A stretch of 64,000 nucleotides of DNA, taken from NCBI GenBank assembly GCA_964487255.1, contig CAZAQV010000005.1:1-64000 (forward strand), read 5' to 3'. Below the pieces are notes generated by a model. The model did no database searches. It had not been told where the DNA came from and worked only from the letters and a program-made list of their open reading frames with translations. Below, in pieces: positions 34,899 to 43,180 of the stretch (within the stretch, counting starts at the first letter, position 1; every line of letters starts with the position of its first letter). The translations under genes were made by a program, and so were the position numbers. This DNA is from CAZAQV01 sp964487255. Its GTDB lineage: Bacteria > Myxococcota_A > Polyangia > Polyangiales > CAZAQV01.

Positions 34899-36239
34899 CT
34901 AGTCCGAGATCCCTTCGCAGTTTTTTCCCGTTCGCAGACAATCGTCGATGAGTGTCTCAAGCGCGTCTTGTTGCCACGTGTTCCAGAAATCAGAATGAGG
35001 CACTTGGTGGCCGTCGGCAAAATGGTATCCAGTACCGTCCTTGATCGGATACGTCACACGAAGGTCGAGTTGAGGAATCTTATACGGATGCGACGCTGGG
35101 CAGGTATCGGGATGCGAACTCGAGGGGTTGCCGTCGTCATCGAGACCATAGGCAACGTGTGAGCGATGATCCGCCGAATCGAGGTTTACGCCGTCCCAGC
35201 AAGACGGGAAGAACACGTGCGCAACCAGCCACTCTTCTTCGACGCCTCGACAATCGGGAATGTAGGTCTTTCGATCGGCATACCCGGTGTCGGACTCGCC
35301 CTTGCATGTCCAATACGCTGCCGTGTCAGGCGCGTGATGTCCGCCGGCGATCATCATGAAGTTTGGTGGAAAATAGTTTGTTCCATACTCGTAGTCGAGC
35401 GGCCTCGCGCGGTAGTAAAACTGAAACCCTTCGGGTTGGACGAAGCTTCCGTCAGGGGCTTGGAGCGCCGGAAACCAGTACGCGGCGGTGTCTTTTGAAA
35501 AATCGCACGACGTACCTCCGCTAAGCATGCGGTTGTAGTCTGGATCGGACGAGGTAATGGTATTTCCGAAAAAGTCATGCATGTGCCCCGAGGCCTGAAA
35601 GGGCGAAACGATGGGGTCGACCTGCAGTTGATGGGAGAAATCGCAGCCGACTCGGAAGCGCCCAGCTCCGTCGCCGAGGTCACCATCTCGGGGAGGTTGT
35701 GGGCGGCTGCTGAGGCAGGTTCCGCAGTCGAGCGTACCGCCGCAACCGTCGTCCACGATGCCGCATGAGTCTGCTGCACACGTGATTGGCTCACATGCTG
35801 ACTCACATGCGCCGCAGTCGAGCGTCCCGCCGCAGCCGTCCTCCACAGTGCCGCACGCTTCCGCAGAACACGTCGCCGGCTCGCAGGGCGATTCGCAACT
35901 GCCGCAGTCGAGCGTCCCGCCGCAGCCGTCCTCCACAATGCCGCACGCTTCCGCAGAACACGTCGCCGGCTCGCAGGGCGAACCCTCCTGACAATATTCC
36001 TCCCTAGCCTTTGCGCACTTCTTCTGCAGCGAATCACAACGACCGGGACTGACGGTCAAACACAGCGCATCGGCTTCTTCGCACAACGCCTCGGCCTCGA
36101 CGCAGTTGGAGACGTTCGCTCCCAAAAGCTCTTCGGCGTCGGCGATACCTGGTCCATCGGCGACATTCCCTGTGCAACCCAACAACAGAATTGTCGCGAT
36201 GACACACCTCTTACTCACTTCTCTTGGATTGGTTTTCAT
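34899..36239 (-). CDS. DUF1996-domain lipoprotein with Cys-rich repeats
   Basis: This 446-residue protein has a lipoprotein signal with lipobox LLLGC. Its three tandem Cys cassettes (about 90-190) are each about 30 residues and contain C-x-A-E-A-C-G and DGCGGTLDCG. The C-terminal DUF1996 domain (about 200-446) has GCDFSHQLQVDPIVSP, MHDFFGN and PDCRGVEEEWLVAHVFFPSCWDG. DUF1996 is mostly a fungal and bacterial secreted family of unknown biochemistry. The gene lies between two inverted composite palindromes and has a paralog next door with a different N-terminal part. Confidence 0.85.
   Translation of the reverse strand: MKTNPREVSKRCVIATILLLGCTGNVADGPGIADAEELLGANVSNCVEAEALCEEADALCLTVSPGRCDSLQKKCAKAREEYCQEGSPCEPATCSAEACGIVEDGCGGTLDCGSCESPCEPATCSAEACGTVEDGCGGTLDCGACESACEPITCAADSCGIVDDGCGGTLDCGTCLSSRPQPPRDGDLGDGAGRFRVGCDFSHQLQVDPIVSPFQASGHMHDFFGNTITSSDPDYNRMLSGGTSCDFSKDTAAYWFPALQAPDGSFVQPEGFQFYYRARPLDYEYGTNYFPPNFMMIAGGHHAPDTAAYWTCKGESDTGYADRKTYIPDCRGVEEEWLVAHVFFPSCWDGVNLDSADHRSHVAYGLDDDGNPSSSHPDTCPASHPYKIPQLDLRVTYPIKDGTGYHFADGHQVPHSDFWNTWQQDALETLIDDCLRTGKNCEGISD
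35711..35991 (-). repeat. Three tandem Cys-cassette repeats (about 90 nt each)
   Basis: Three near-identical 90-nt units encode DGCGGTLDCG cassettes in the DUF1996 lipoprotein. Repeats two and three are closest, consistent with recent duplication. Confidence 0.8.
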
Positions 36240-36478
36240 ACCGACGAAGTGCGTCCTTACGCAGAGGATCGATCAATAAAAAATGGAATGATTTCAGCGC
36301 TTTGGAGCGCGTGCTGTTCCGTTGCGGCGCTCGTCGCGGCCCACAGCTGCTCGCCCGAAAGCAACTTCACAAAGCGTTTCAACGAGTTGTGAGGGTCGCG
36401 TTGGTGGCACACGGACAGTCCCTGGGCGCCTTAACCACGACTTTTAGCGAACGAATTTTTTTTCATGCAGCGCCTCAC
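36240..36478. other. Intergenic region between DUF1996 paralogs
   Basis: The putative promoter of the minus-strand DUF1996 gene lies here. There is a run of eight T near 36455 on the plus strand, and no gene. Site B follows at 36479. Confidence 0.4.
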
Positions 36479-36517
36479 TTGTCCCATTTGGCGAGCAGTT
36501 GTCCCATCGTGGGACAA
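36479..36517 (-). promoter_or_regulatory. Composite palindromic site B (TTGTCCCA-type half sites)
   Basis: TTGTCCCA (36479-36486), 12 nt, then TTGTCCCA (36499-36506), TCG, TGGGACAA (36510-36517). Read on the minus strand it matches the half-site layout of site A at 34392. Confidence 0.55.
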
Positions 36518-36544
36518 CTTTCGTCAGCTAGACCAGCAACGAAA

Positions 36545-37735
36545 TCAGTCCGAAATGCCGCCGCAGTTGGTGCCGGTGCGCAAGCAGTCGTTGATCAGGG
36601 ACTCGAGCGCATCCTGTTGCCAGGTATTCCAAAAGCTTGCTTGAGGAATTTCAGATCCATTCGCGAAGGCGTGTCCGGTGCCGTCCTTAATCGGATACGT
36701 CACGCGGAGGTCAAGCTGCGGGAGCTTATAGGGGTGGGACGCTGGGCACGTCTCCGAGTTGGAACTGGACGGGTTACCCTGTCCATCGAGACCGTAGGTC
36801 ACATGCTTGCGATGGTCGTCCGAATCGATGTTTTCGCCATCCCAACAGGACGGAAAGAACACGTGTGCGATCAACCACTCCTGTTGCACGCCCCGGCAAT
36901 CGGGGATTTCTATCTTGCGATCCGCATATCCGGTGTCGGACTCGCCGTCACAGGTCCAGTATGCCGCGGTATCAGGCGCCTGCAGCCCACCGGCAACCAT
37001 CATAAAATTGGGCGGAAAATAATTGGTCCCGAACCGATAGTCGAGCGGCCTGGCGCGATAGTACAGCTCAACCCCATCCGGCGTCACAAACCCCCCACTG
37101 GGCGCCTTTAACGCCGGCAACCAGTAGGCTGCGGTGTTCTCGGAAAAGCTGCACGACGTGCTTCCAGAAAGCATTTGCTCGTAATCCGGCACTGCCGACG
37201 TGCTCGTATTCCCAAAAAAGTCGTTCATGTATTCTGACGTCTGCATGGGAGAAACGATCGGGTCGACTTGCTGTTGATGCGAAAAACCGCAGCCTGTTCG
37301 AAGCCGCCCTTCGCCGTCACCCAGATCCTGGTCTTGCGGGGGCTGCGTGGTGCTGTTGGCGCACACGCCTTCTACGCATTCGTCCAGAGTGCACTCAACC
37401 CCACTGGTAGAGGAGAGGGTGACGTTGACTTCGTTTTCGGGGAGCTCTAGCTCGATACATCCCTCACCCACACGCCGACACTCGGCATCGACCGCGTAGT
37501 TAAAGAAACCATAACGGCCAGGCGGCAGGCGCGCATCAGGCGCCATGGCCCCAGCGGGAGGTCCATCGGTCTCAATCAACACGGGACCCTCGCACCCCCC
37601 GCGGCGAACCTCTCCTCCGAGGCGTATGATGCTCGTCGAGTCGACGCCTTCAGCCGCGCGTACACGCCAATTGAGCTGTTCGTCAGCGACACAGCCAAAA
37701 ACCGTGACAACGAAGAAAACGACCGGCCAGCGCAC
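36545..37735 (-). CDS. DUF1996-domain lipoprotein, second paralog
   Basis: This 396-residue paralog of the neighbouring protein has a lipoprotein signal (MRWPVVFFVVTVFGC, lipobox VFGC). The N-terminal part is different: a Cys-containing beta-rich domain (about 40-125). The same DUF1996 domain follows (GCGFSHQQQVDPIVSP, MNDFFGN, PDCRGVQQEWLIAHVFFPSCWDG). Only the C-terminal domain is conserved, so the N-terminal part was exchanged after duplication. It probably acts on the outer surface. The 9-residue RLRTGCGFS opening of the DUF domain is nearly identical in both copies. Confidence 0.85.
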   Translation of the reverse strand: MRWPVVFFVVTVFGCVADEQLNWRVRAAEGVDSTSIIRLGGEVRRGGCEGPVLIETDGPPAGAMAPDARLPPGRYGFFNYAVDAECRRVGEGCIELELPENEVNVTLSSTSGVECTLDECVEGVCANSTTQPPQDQDLGDGEGRLRTGCGFSHQQQVDPIVSPMQTSEYMNDFFGNTSTSAVPDYEQMLSGSTSCSFSENTAAYWLPALKAPSGGFVTPDGVELYYRARPLDYRFGTNYFPPNFMMVAGGLQAPDTAAYWTCDGESDTGYADRKIEIPDCRGVQQEWLIAHVFFPSCWDGENIDSDDHRKHVTYGLDGQGNPSSSNSETCPASHPYKLPQLDLRVTYPIKDGTGHAFANGSEIPQASFWNTWQQDALESLINDCLRTGTNCGGISD

Positions 37736-37761
37736 GAGTTCACTGTATCAGGAAAGCCGGT

Positions 37762-37803
37762 AAAAAAAATGCGCCCCGTCGCGGCAGGCAGAAGCGACGG
37801 GGC
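37762..37803 (-). terminator. Rho-independent terminator
   Basis: Read on the minus strand: GCCCCGTCGC (37803-37794), an 11-nt loop, GCGACGGGGC (37782-37773), then a run of eight U (37769-37762) after GCA. It terminates the lipoprotein gene that ends at 37859 and insulates the DUF1996 gene beyond. Confidence 0.88.
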
Positions 37804-37858
37804 ACACCTCCAACACGCGCCCCAGCGCGATGCCGAGGCGCATCTTAGCCCTTCCTCG

Positions 37859-39106
37859 CTAAGGCTGCACCTTCGCGCCGCCGCCATCCGCGTCCGAACA
37901 GGCGAGCGGCTGTAGGCGTGTCTGAAGCGGTTCGAGTGCGGTCTCGAAGTACACCGCGTAATCCCATTGCTCGGCCGGCGCCCACATCACGTCTTCGCTC
38001 CACTGTGGGTCGACCTGCGCAACGAAATCGTCGAATGCACCGCTGTAGTCGCAGTCAAAATAAGTGTAGGTCGGGTCGAACTCGTCGACGACCATGGCGC
38101 AATAGTTGCCACCAGAGAGATCGGGCGGCGAGGTGAACACAGGGGACAAGTCCAGCGACGACGCTGGCACCAAGCCTGCAATCTGCGTGGAACCCGAAAG
38201 GGCATCCGCCACGCTCGTCACGAGGGCGCTCAAGTCTGAAAGCGCACCGTCGGGCACCGCGCCCCAGTTGACGAGCCCTGCGGGGTCAAACGTTGCAACC
38301 TTTGCGGCGTCTAGGCCAGCCACGCTTGAACGAAGCGCTTGGTCCACCAAGCCGCGCGCCTCGAACATACGCGAGGCATCGTCGATATGGAGAAAATGCG
38401 CGTTGATTTCGTCGGCGGCAGCTTGATCCCCGCCCGTGATCTTCTTGATCGACATGTCCCAGTCGTAACCGTCAGCGTACGCGATGTACGCGCGCATCCA
38501 GTGAACGGAATAGGCGATCATCTTGAGATCGGCGTTCGTGAACACAACCTCTCCGCCGAGTCCGAGCGCTGTGGCATCGAAACGAAGCGTCGCGGTGTCG
38601 TCGCCAACGCCTTGGTCCAGTGCAGCGGCGATGCGAGCGAGCCGTGCGTCGAGGGAGCGTAGCTCTGTCATCACCTCTTCGACCGTCCAGTCTTCCCTGA
38701 GCAGGATTCGAAGTTCACCGTCGGTATCGTAGAGTGGATGCGGAAACTCGCGCTTAAGCAAGGCTTCGATTTCGTCGCACCGATCTTGCCGCATCAGGTC
38801 AAGCATGCCGCCCGGTCCGTAAAGAACCTTCTGCGCATCGAGGCGCTTTTCGAAGCCAAGCTCTGCATAGATGCGGTTGGCCTCGTCGCTCTCGGGCAAG
38901 AGCGCCAGGTCGGTCAGCGCAAAACCGATCGCAGCTTCATTGAGCGTGGGATCAGCCTCGTGGGCCTCTTCAAACATTTCGTGGGCTTCGCGAATGTTTC
39001 CTCCTTCGATGGCCTCAACGGCACTGAGCGTTTGCTCTTCGGCATCCGATGCGCAGCCTCCGAGCCCCGCACCACACATCATTAGAACTAATCCAAGTCG
39101 TTTCAT
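37859..39106 (-). CDS. TPR-like lipoprotein
   Basis: This protein of about 415 residues has a lipoprotein signal (MKRLGLVLMMCGAGLGGC, lipobox LGGC). An N-terminal TPR-like helical repeat region (about 20-75, EAIEGGNIREAHEMFEEAHEADP) follows, then a mostly helical body with no family I recognise. ATG 39106 has AAGGGG about 5 nt upstream; a GTG at 39112 is an alternative. It ends in LACSDADGGGAKVQP. A strong terminator follows. Probably outer-membrane-associated; role unknown. Confidence 0.75.
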   Translation of the reverse strand: MKRLGLVLMMCGAGLGGCASDAEEQTLSAVEAIEGGNIREAHEMFEEAHEADPTLNEAAIGFALTDLALLPESDEANRIYAELGFEKRLDAQKVLYGPGGMLDLMRQDRCDEIEALLKREFPHPLYDTDGELRILLREDWTVEEVMTELRSLDARLARIAAALDQGVGDDTATLRFDATALGLGGEVVFTNADLKMIAYSVHWMRAYIAYADGYDWDMSIKKITGGDQAAADEINAHFLHIDDASRMFEARGLVDQALRSSVAGLDAAKVATFDPAGLVNWGAVPDGALSDLSALVTSVADALSGSTQIAGLVPASSLDLSPVFTSPPDLSGGNYCAMVVDEFDPTYTYFDCDYSGAFDDFVAQVDPQWSEDVMWAPAEQWDYAVYFETALEPLQTRLQPLACSDADGGGAKVQP

Positions 39107-39268
39107 GGTCACCCCTTTTTCCTGCCGACCTGCTGTGCAACCCGTATGCCATCCTTGTTTTTCGAGCTTTTCGCCCTTGAGGCGGACGCGATCGTGAAGC
39201 GTGCTTCACGCCCGCGTGAACCCCTGGAACACCTGTGCACACCCTTCTCGGGTCGATATGCTCAGCCG

Positions 39269-39871
39269 ATGAGTTCGCCGGATGAGATCCTGGAGTTTTG
39301 GTTTGGGCCGTTGGACGACGAGGGTCTTGCAAGCAAGGTCTATTCGAAGCGGTGGTTCGAAAAGAGCGACGGGTTCGACAACGAGGTGCGCGAACGTTTT
39401 GAGGAAGACTACCGGGTAATCGCGGGCGATGACCGTGAGGACTGGCTGCAGCAGCCGCTCTCGTGGCTCGCCTACATCCTCGTGCTCGACCAGTTCGCCC
39501 GAAATATGTTTCGAGGCCGCGCCCAGATGTATGCCGAAGATGACCGCGCGCTTCGCGCCGCGACGGCCGGGCTCTACAAAGGCTTCGACCGCACGCTCTC
39601 GGGAGACCACCGGGTGTTTTGCTACATGCCACTCATGCACGCCGAGTCGCTCGAGCACCAAGACCGATGCGTGCAGCTTTTTGAGGCCTTCGCGGAGGAG
39701 GCTTCGCCCGGTGCGCTCAAGGACCGGCTTCGCGACAACCACAAGTACGCCCTCTGGCATCGCGACATCGTGCGCGACTGGGGACGCTTTCCGCATCGAA
39801 ATGCGATCCTCGGGCGCGAAAGTACGCCCGAAGAACAGGCTTTTTTGAACAAGCCCGGCTCCTCGTTCTAG
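39269..39871 (+). CDS. DUF924 family protein
   Basis: This 200-residue protein starts at ATG 39269 and opens with ILEFWFGPLDDE, the family signature. YILVLDQFARNMFRG and DHRVFCYMPLMHAESLEHQ follow. The family is an all-helical, TPR-like fold found in bacteria and eukaryotes. The biochemical role is not established. It stands between two unrelated units and no operon partner is clear. Confidence 0.9.
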   Translation: MSSPDEILEFWFGPLDDEGLASKVYSKRWFEKSDGFDNEVRERFEEDYRVIAGDDREDWLQQPLSWLAYILVLDQFARNMFRGRAQMYAEDDRALRAATAGLYKGFDRTLSGDHRVFCYMPLMHAESLEHQDRCVQLFEAFAEEASPGALKDRLRDNHKYALWHRDIVRDWGRFPHRNAILGRESTPEEQAFLNKPGSSF

Positions 39872-39920
39872 GTGCGCACGCTGTACTCCGGGCGCACGCG
39901 GACCTAAGTCTCGGTTGCCG

Positions 39921-41297
39921 ATGACGGACCTTCTCGCAGCAAGATTGACGATGGCTCTATCGCTGGGCTTTCACATCGTGCTCGCGGCAATAGGCATGGT
40001 GATGCCGTTTTTGATGGCAGCCGCGCATCGACGCTGGCTCAAGACCGGCGACGAGGACGCGTATCGACTGACGCGTATGTGGATGCGCGGCGTAGCAATC
40101 TTCTTTGCGACCGGTGCAGTCTCTGGGACGGCGCTCTCGTTCGAACTCGGCATCTTGTGGCCGACTTTCATGAAGCACGCGGGGCCGATCTTTGGCATGC
40201 CGTTCTCACTTGAAGGCGCGGCGTTTTTCATCGAAGCAATCGCGCTCGGCATCTACATGTATGGATGGCAGCGCATCCCTGCGAAGCTTCATTGGTGGGT
40301 GGGCCTCATCGTGGGCATGGCGGGGCTGTGCAGCGGCCTTTTGGTCATCGCGGCCAACGGTTGGATGAACAGTCCGACCGGCTTTCGTTGGCAAGACGGC
40401 CAGGCCTTCGACATCGACCCGTGGGCTGCCATGTTCAACCCGGCGTGGGCCACGCAAAGCACGCACATGATGATCGCCTCGTTCGAGGCGGTCGGCTTCG
40501 CAGTGGCCGGTGTTCACGCGCTCTTGCTCTCTCGGCTCGACAAGGGCCCGCTCGCCAACACGGGGCAGCGACGCGCTCACGCACTGGCGCTTCGCATTGC
40601 ACTCGTCTTCGGCGGTGTCGCTGCCTTGGTTCAACCCTTTCATGGTCACTGGACCGCTCAAGATGTTGCCCAGCGCCAGCCGCTCAAGCTCGCCGCAATG
40701 GAAGCACACTTTCACACGGGACCGAGTGCGCCGCTGCTCATCGGTGGGGTGCCGGATGAAGAGACGCAGACGGTGTCGTGGGGACTCGAAGTGCCCGGCG
40801 GACTGAGCATGTTGGCCTTTAACGACCCTGACGCCGTCGTCGAAGGGCTTGACCGCGCACCCCGCCATGACTGGCCGCCCGTGCTCATCGTGCACACGGC
40901 ATTTCAAGCCATGGTGGCCATCGGCTCCTGGCTTGCCCTGCTCGCGCTCCTCGGCTTTTTTGCGATGCGCTACCGCCCGCACTGGCTCGATCACCGCGGG
41001 CTGCGCCGTGCCCTCATCGCGAGTACGCCGCTCGGCATGATTGCGATCGAAGCGGGCTGGGTGGTCACGGAAGTGGGCCGTCAGCCCTGGATCATCTATG
41101 GCATCATGCGCACCAAAGACGCCGTGACACCGGTCCCTGGGCAAGTTTGGCACTTGGCGGTTTTCAGCGCCCTCTACGCGCTGATCGGGCTGTGCACGCT
41201 CTGGATGTGGCACCGGCAGGTGCGTCACGCTGCGCAAATCGAAGGACCGACCGCGTCGCTCCGCGCTTGGGCGAGGCTTGGCGGGAGAGTCTCATGA
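39921..41297 (+). CDS. cydA: Cytochrome bd-type quinol oxidase subunit I
   Basis: This 458-residue integral membrane protein starts at ATG 39921. It is the heme-bearing subunit of a bd-type terminal oxidase, which oxidises quinol and reduces O2 to water. It has ARLTMALSLGFHIVLA (heme-ligand His near residue 19), SGTALSFELGILWPTF, MPFSLEGAAFFIEA and the conserved GRQPW motif in EVGRQPWIIYG. The quinol loop is short, so it is closer to the cyanide-insensitive (CIO) subgroup than to E. coli CydA. Its stop overlaps the ATG of cydB. Confidence 0.93.
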   Translation: MTDLLAARLTMALSLGFHIVLAAIGMVMPFLMAAAHRRWLKTGDEDAYRLTRMWMRGVAIFFATGAVSGTALSFELGILWPTFMKHAGPIFGMPFSLEGAAFFIEAIALGIYMYGWQRIPAKLHWWVGLIVGMAGLCSGLLVIAANGWMNSPTGFRWQDGQAFDIDPWAAMFNPAWATQSTHMMIASFEAVGFAVAGVHALLLSRLDKGPLANTGQRRAHALALRIALVFGGVAALVQPFHGHWTAQDVAQRQPLKLAAMEAHFHTGPSAPLLIGGVPDEETQTVSWGLEVPGGLSMLAFNDPDAVVEGLDRAPRHDWPPVLIVHTAFQAMVAIGSWLALLALLGFFAMRYRPHWLDHRGLRRALIASTPLGMIAIEAGWVVTEVGRQPWIIYGIMRTKDAVTPVPGQVWHLAVFSALYALIGLCTLWMWHRQVRHAAQIEGPTASLRAWARLGGRVS

Positions 41298-42311
41298 GCG
41301 AATCCATCGTGCTTTGTTTCTTGGCACTATCACTGCTCGCGTATCTTCGGCGGTGCCGATTTCGGCGTCGGTATCCTCGAGCTCTTCGCGTCAGAAACCA
41401 ACCGCGCGCCCATGCGTAAGGCCGGGGAGCATGCGATTGCGCCCGTTTGGGAGGCAAATCATGTCTGGCTGATCGTCGCGCTCGTGATCCTGTTCGTCGG
41501 ATTTCCCGACGTGCACGTGGCGCTTACGACCTATCTACACATCCCCCTTCTGCTCATGCTGGGCGGCATCATCGTGCACGGCACAGCGTTTACATTTCGC
41601 TACTACGATGTAGGGGACGACCCGCCTGCCCAGCGCTTGTGGAGTATCCTTTTTCGCGGGGGAAGCACCCTGGTCCCGCTAGTCTTTGGCCACCTCGCAG
41701 CGAGCCTCTCACGAGGGAAGCTGCCGACCGCGGCGACCGGCGTCGTAGAGAGCTATGTCCTGCCATGGGTCGGTTGGTATCCCCTCATGGTCGGCATTTT
41801 CACGGTGAACCTCTTCGCTTGGCTCGCCGCGGTTTTTCTTGTCGGAGAGACCGCTGCCGGTGCACGGCATCACGCGCTCGCCCGCGCGAGACGCTGCGCC
41901 ATGCTTTTTTTGCTCACGAGCAGCCTCGTCGCCGTGACCGCCTCGCTCGAGGGCGTTCCGTGGTTCGTCCGCTCTCTGCATCGTCCACTCGGATACATAT
42001 GTGGCGGGCTCGTTGTGGCGGCGTGGCTGGGACTCTGGCTTTTTCTTCCGCGCCGCACCGTGTGGTTGCCGCGCCTCCTGATCGGCGTCATCGTGACCAG
42101 TGTGCTCGGTGGCTATTGGGGGTTGCGTTTCCCTGTGGCGCTCGAGGTAGAAGGGGGTTCCCTGCAATGGGCCGATGCGGCGGCAGAACCGGCCACGCTC
42201 GATGCGCTCGCCACGACGCTTTGCGCAGGTGCGCTACTCATCATTCCTTCACTCGTCTGCCTCTACCGGCTCTTCAAACGCGCTGATCCTCGCGAGGACT
42301 GCGGCAACTGA
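41294..42311 (+). pseudogene. cydB: Cytochrome bd-type oxidase subunit II, frameshifted
   Basis: ATG 41294 overlaps the cydA stop (ATGA) and the N-terminus reads MSESIVLCFLALSLLAY. At about 41345 the frame breaks: the next conserved motif FGGADFGVGILELF is encoded in another frame from 41346, and that frame continues unbroken to 42311 (NHVWLIVALVILFVGFPD, multiple membrane helices). One extra or two missing bases would restore a normal subunit II. Because the rest is intact and cydA is healthy, either a sequencing error or a very recent mutation is likely. If real, the oxidase would lack subunit II. Confidence 0.85.
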
Positions 42312-42379
42312 CTCTTCCGTCTTGGACACGCCGCCAATGCTGCTTTGAGCCTACGCCCTTGCTGCGCTACATTGGGCGA

Positions 42380-43024
42380 ATGCTTGTTCGGTCGGCAATA
42401 TTGGTGGGGTTGTGTGCCCTCGTAGGCTGTCCAAGGAGCAACGGTGAACGGGACAGTGGCACGACCACGGATTCCGAGCTCCCATCCTTCGAATACGACC
42501 CTGCGGTCGGCCAGCCTTTCGACCAACCTATCGTGCTCGATGACGCACGCGTCGAAGCGATCCGCCCAAGCGACTTGCCCGTTGCCAGCGCACCCTGTCG
42601 TGAGCCGATTCGCGCGCGCGTCACCAGCGTAATCGACGGCGATACCTTTTGGGTTGCAGGCCTAAGCGAGCAGCTGTCGGTTAAAGTTCGCGTGATCGGC
42701 GTGGACACGCCTGAACTTGCGCACAATGACCAGCCACTTGAATGCTATGCCAACGAAGCCACTTCGTTTACCAAGCAGCTCGAAGGGCACCAAGTGTGGC
42801 TCACCTTCGATGCGGAGTGCACAGACAGCACAGCGAGCATGCGAACGCTTGCGTACATCTGGACGGGCGTCGGTCCCCAGGATTCTTGGGAGCGACAGCT
42901 GCTTCGCCGCGGTTACGCATTCGCGTATCCCTTCGGCGACAACCGTTCGTACGCAGCGCAGTTTTCCAACGACGAGTTATCCGCCCAAGCATCGGGCGCA
43001 GGCCTCTGGTCCGCCTGCCGCTGA
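42380..43024 (+). CDS. Secreted thermonuclease-like (SNase) lipoprotein
   Basis: This 214-residue protein starts at ATG 42380 and has a lipoprotein signal (MLVRSAILVGLCALVGC). The SNase domain (about 75-214) shows ARVTSVIDGDTFWV, VRVIGVDTPELAHN, and the later RTLAYIW and RGYAFAYPF. In Staphylococcus nuclease the catalytic residues are Arg, Glu and Arg; here R-x-I-G-V-D-T-P-E carries the first Arg and an acidic residue, so activity is plausible. It would digest extracellular DNA or RNA. A second SNase-like gene lies at 61723. Confidence 0.87.
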   Translation: MLVRSAILVGLCALVGCPRSNGERDSGTTTDSELPSFEYDPAVGQPFDQPIVLDDARVEAIRPSDLPVASAPCREPIRARVTSVIDGDTFWVAGLSEQLSVKVRVIGVDTPELAHNDQPLECYANEATSFTKQLEGHQVWLTFDAECTDSTASMRTLAYIWTGVGPQDSWERQLLRRGYAFAYPFGDNRSYAAQFSNDELSAQASGAGLWSACR

Positions 43025-43031
43025 GTTTTTT

Positions 43032-43107
43032 GCTCTTCACCCAACGCTCAAGTCGGTTCACGTTGTGCGAGTAGCACAACGAAACCTTGGTTTCGCTCGG
43101 CTCATCG
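43032..43107 (-). repeat. Hairpin repeat family, copy R9
   Basis: Reversed copy with ends GCTCTTCAC (43032-43040) and GCTCATCG (43100-43107). Stem CGTTGTGC (43061-43068) / GCACAACG (43074-43081) with loop GAGTA, enclosed by GGTT (43055-43058) / AACC (43083-43086). A second CTCTTCACGGCT end follows at 43117-43128. It lies between the nuclease and the LeuA-like gene. Confidence 0.75.
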
Positions 43108-43180
43108 ACCTTCCGGCTCTTCACGGCTCCGCGTTGTAACCCTGGCCCTGAGCGGGCCGAGCCCCTATATTCCCCGGGCA

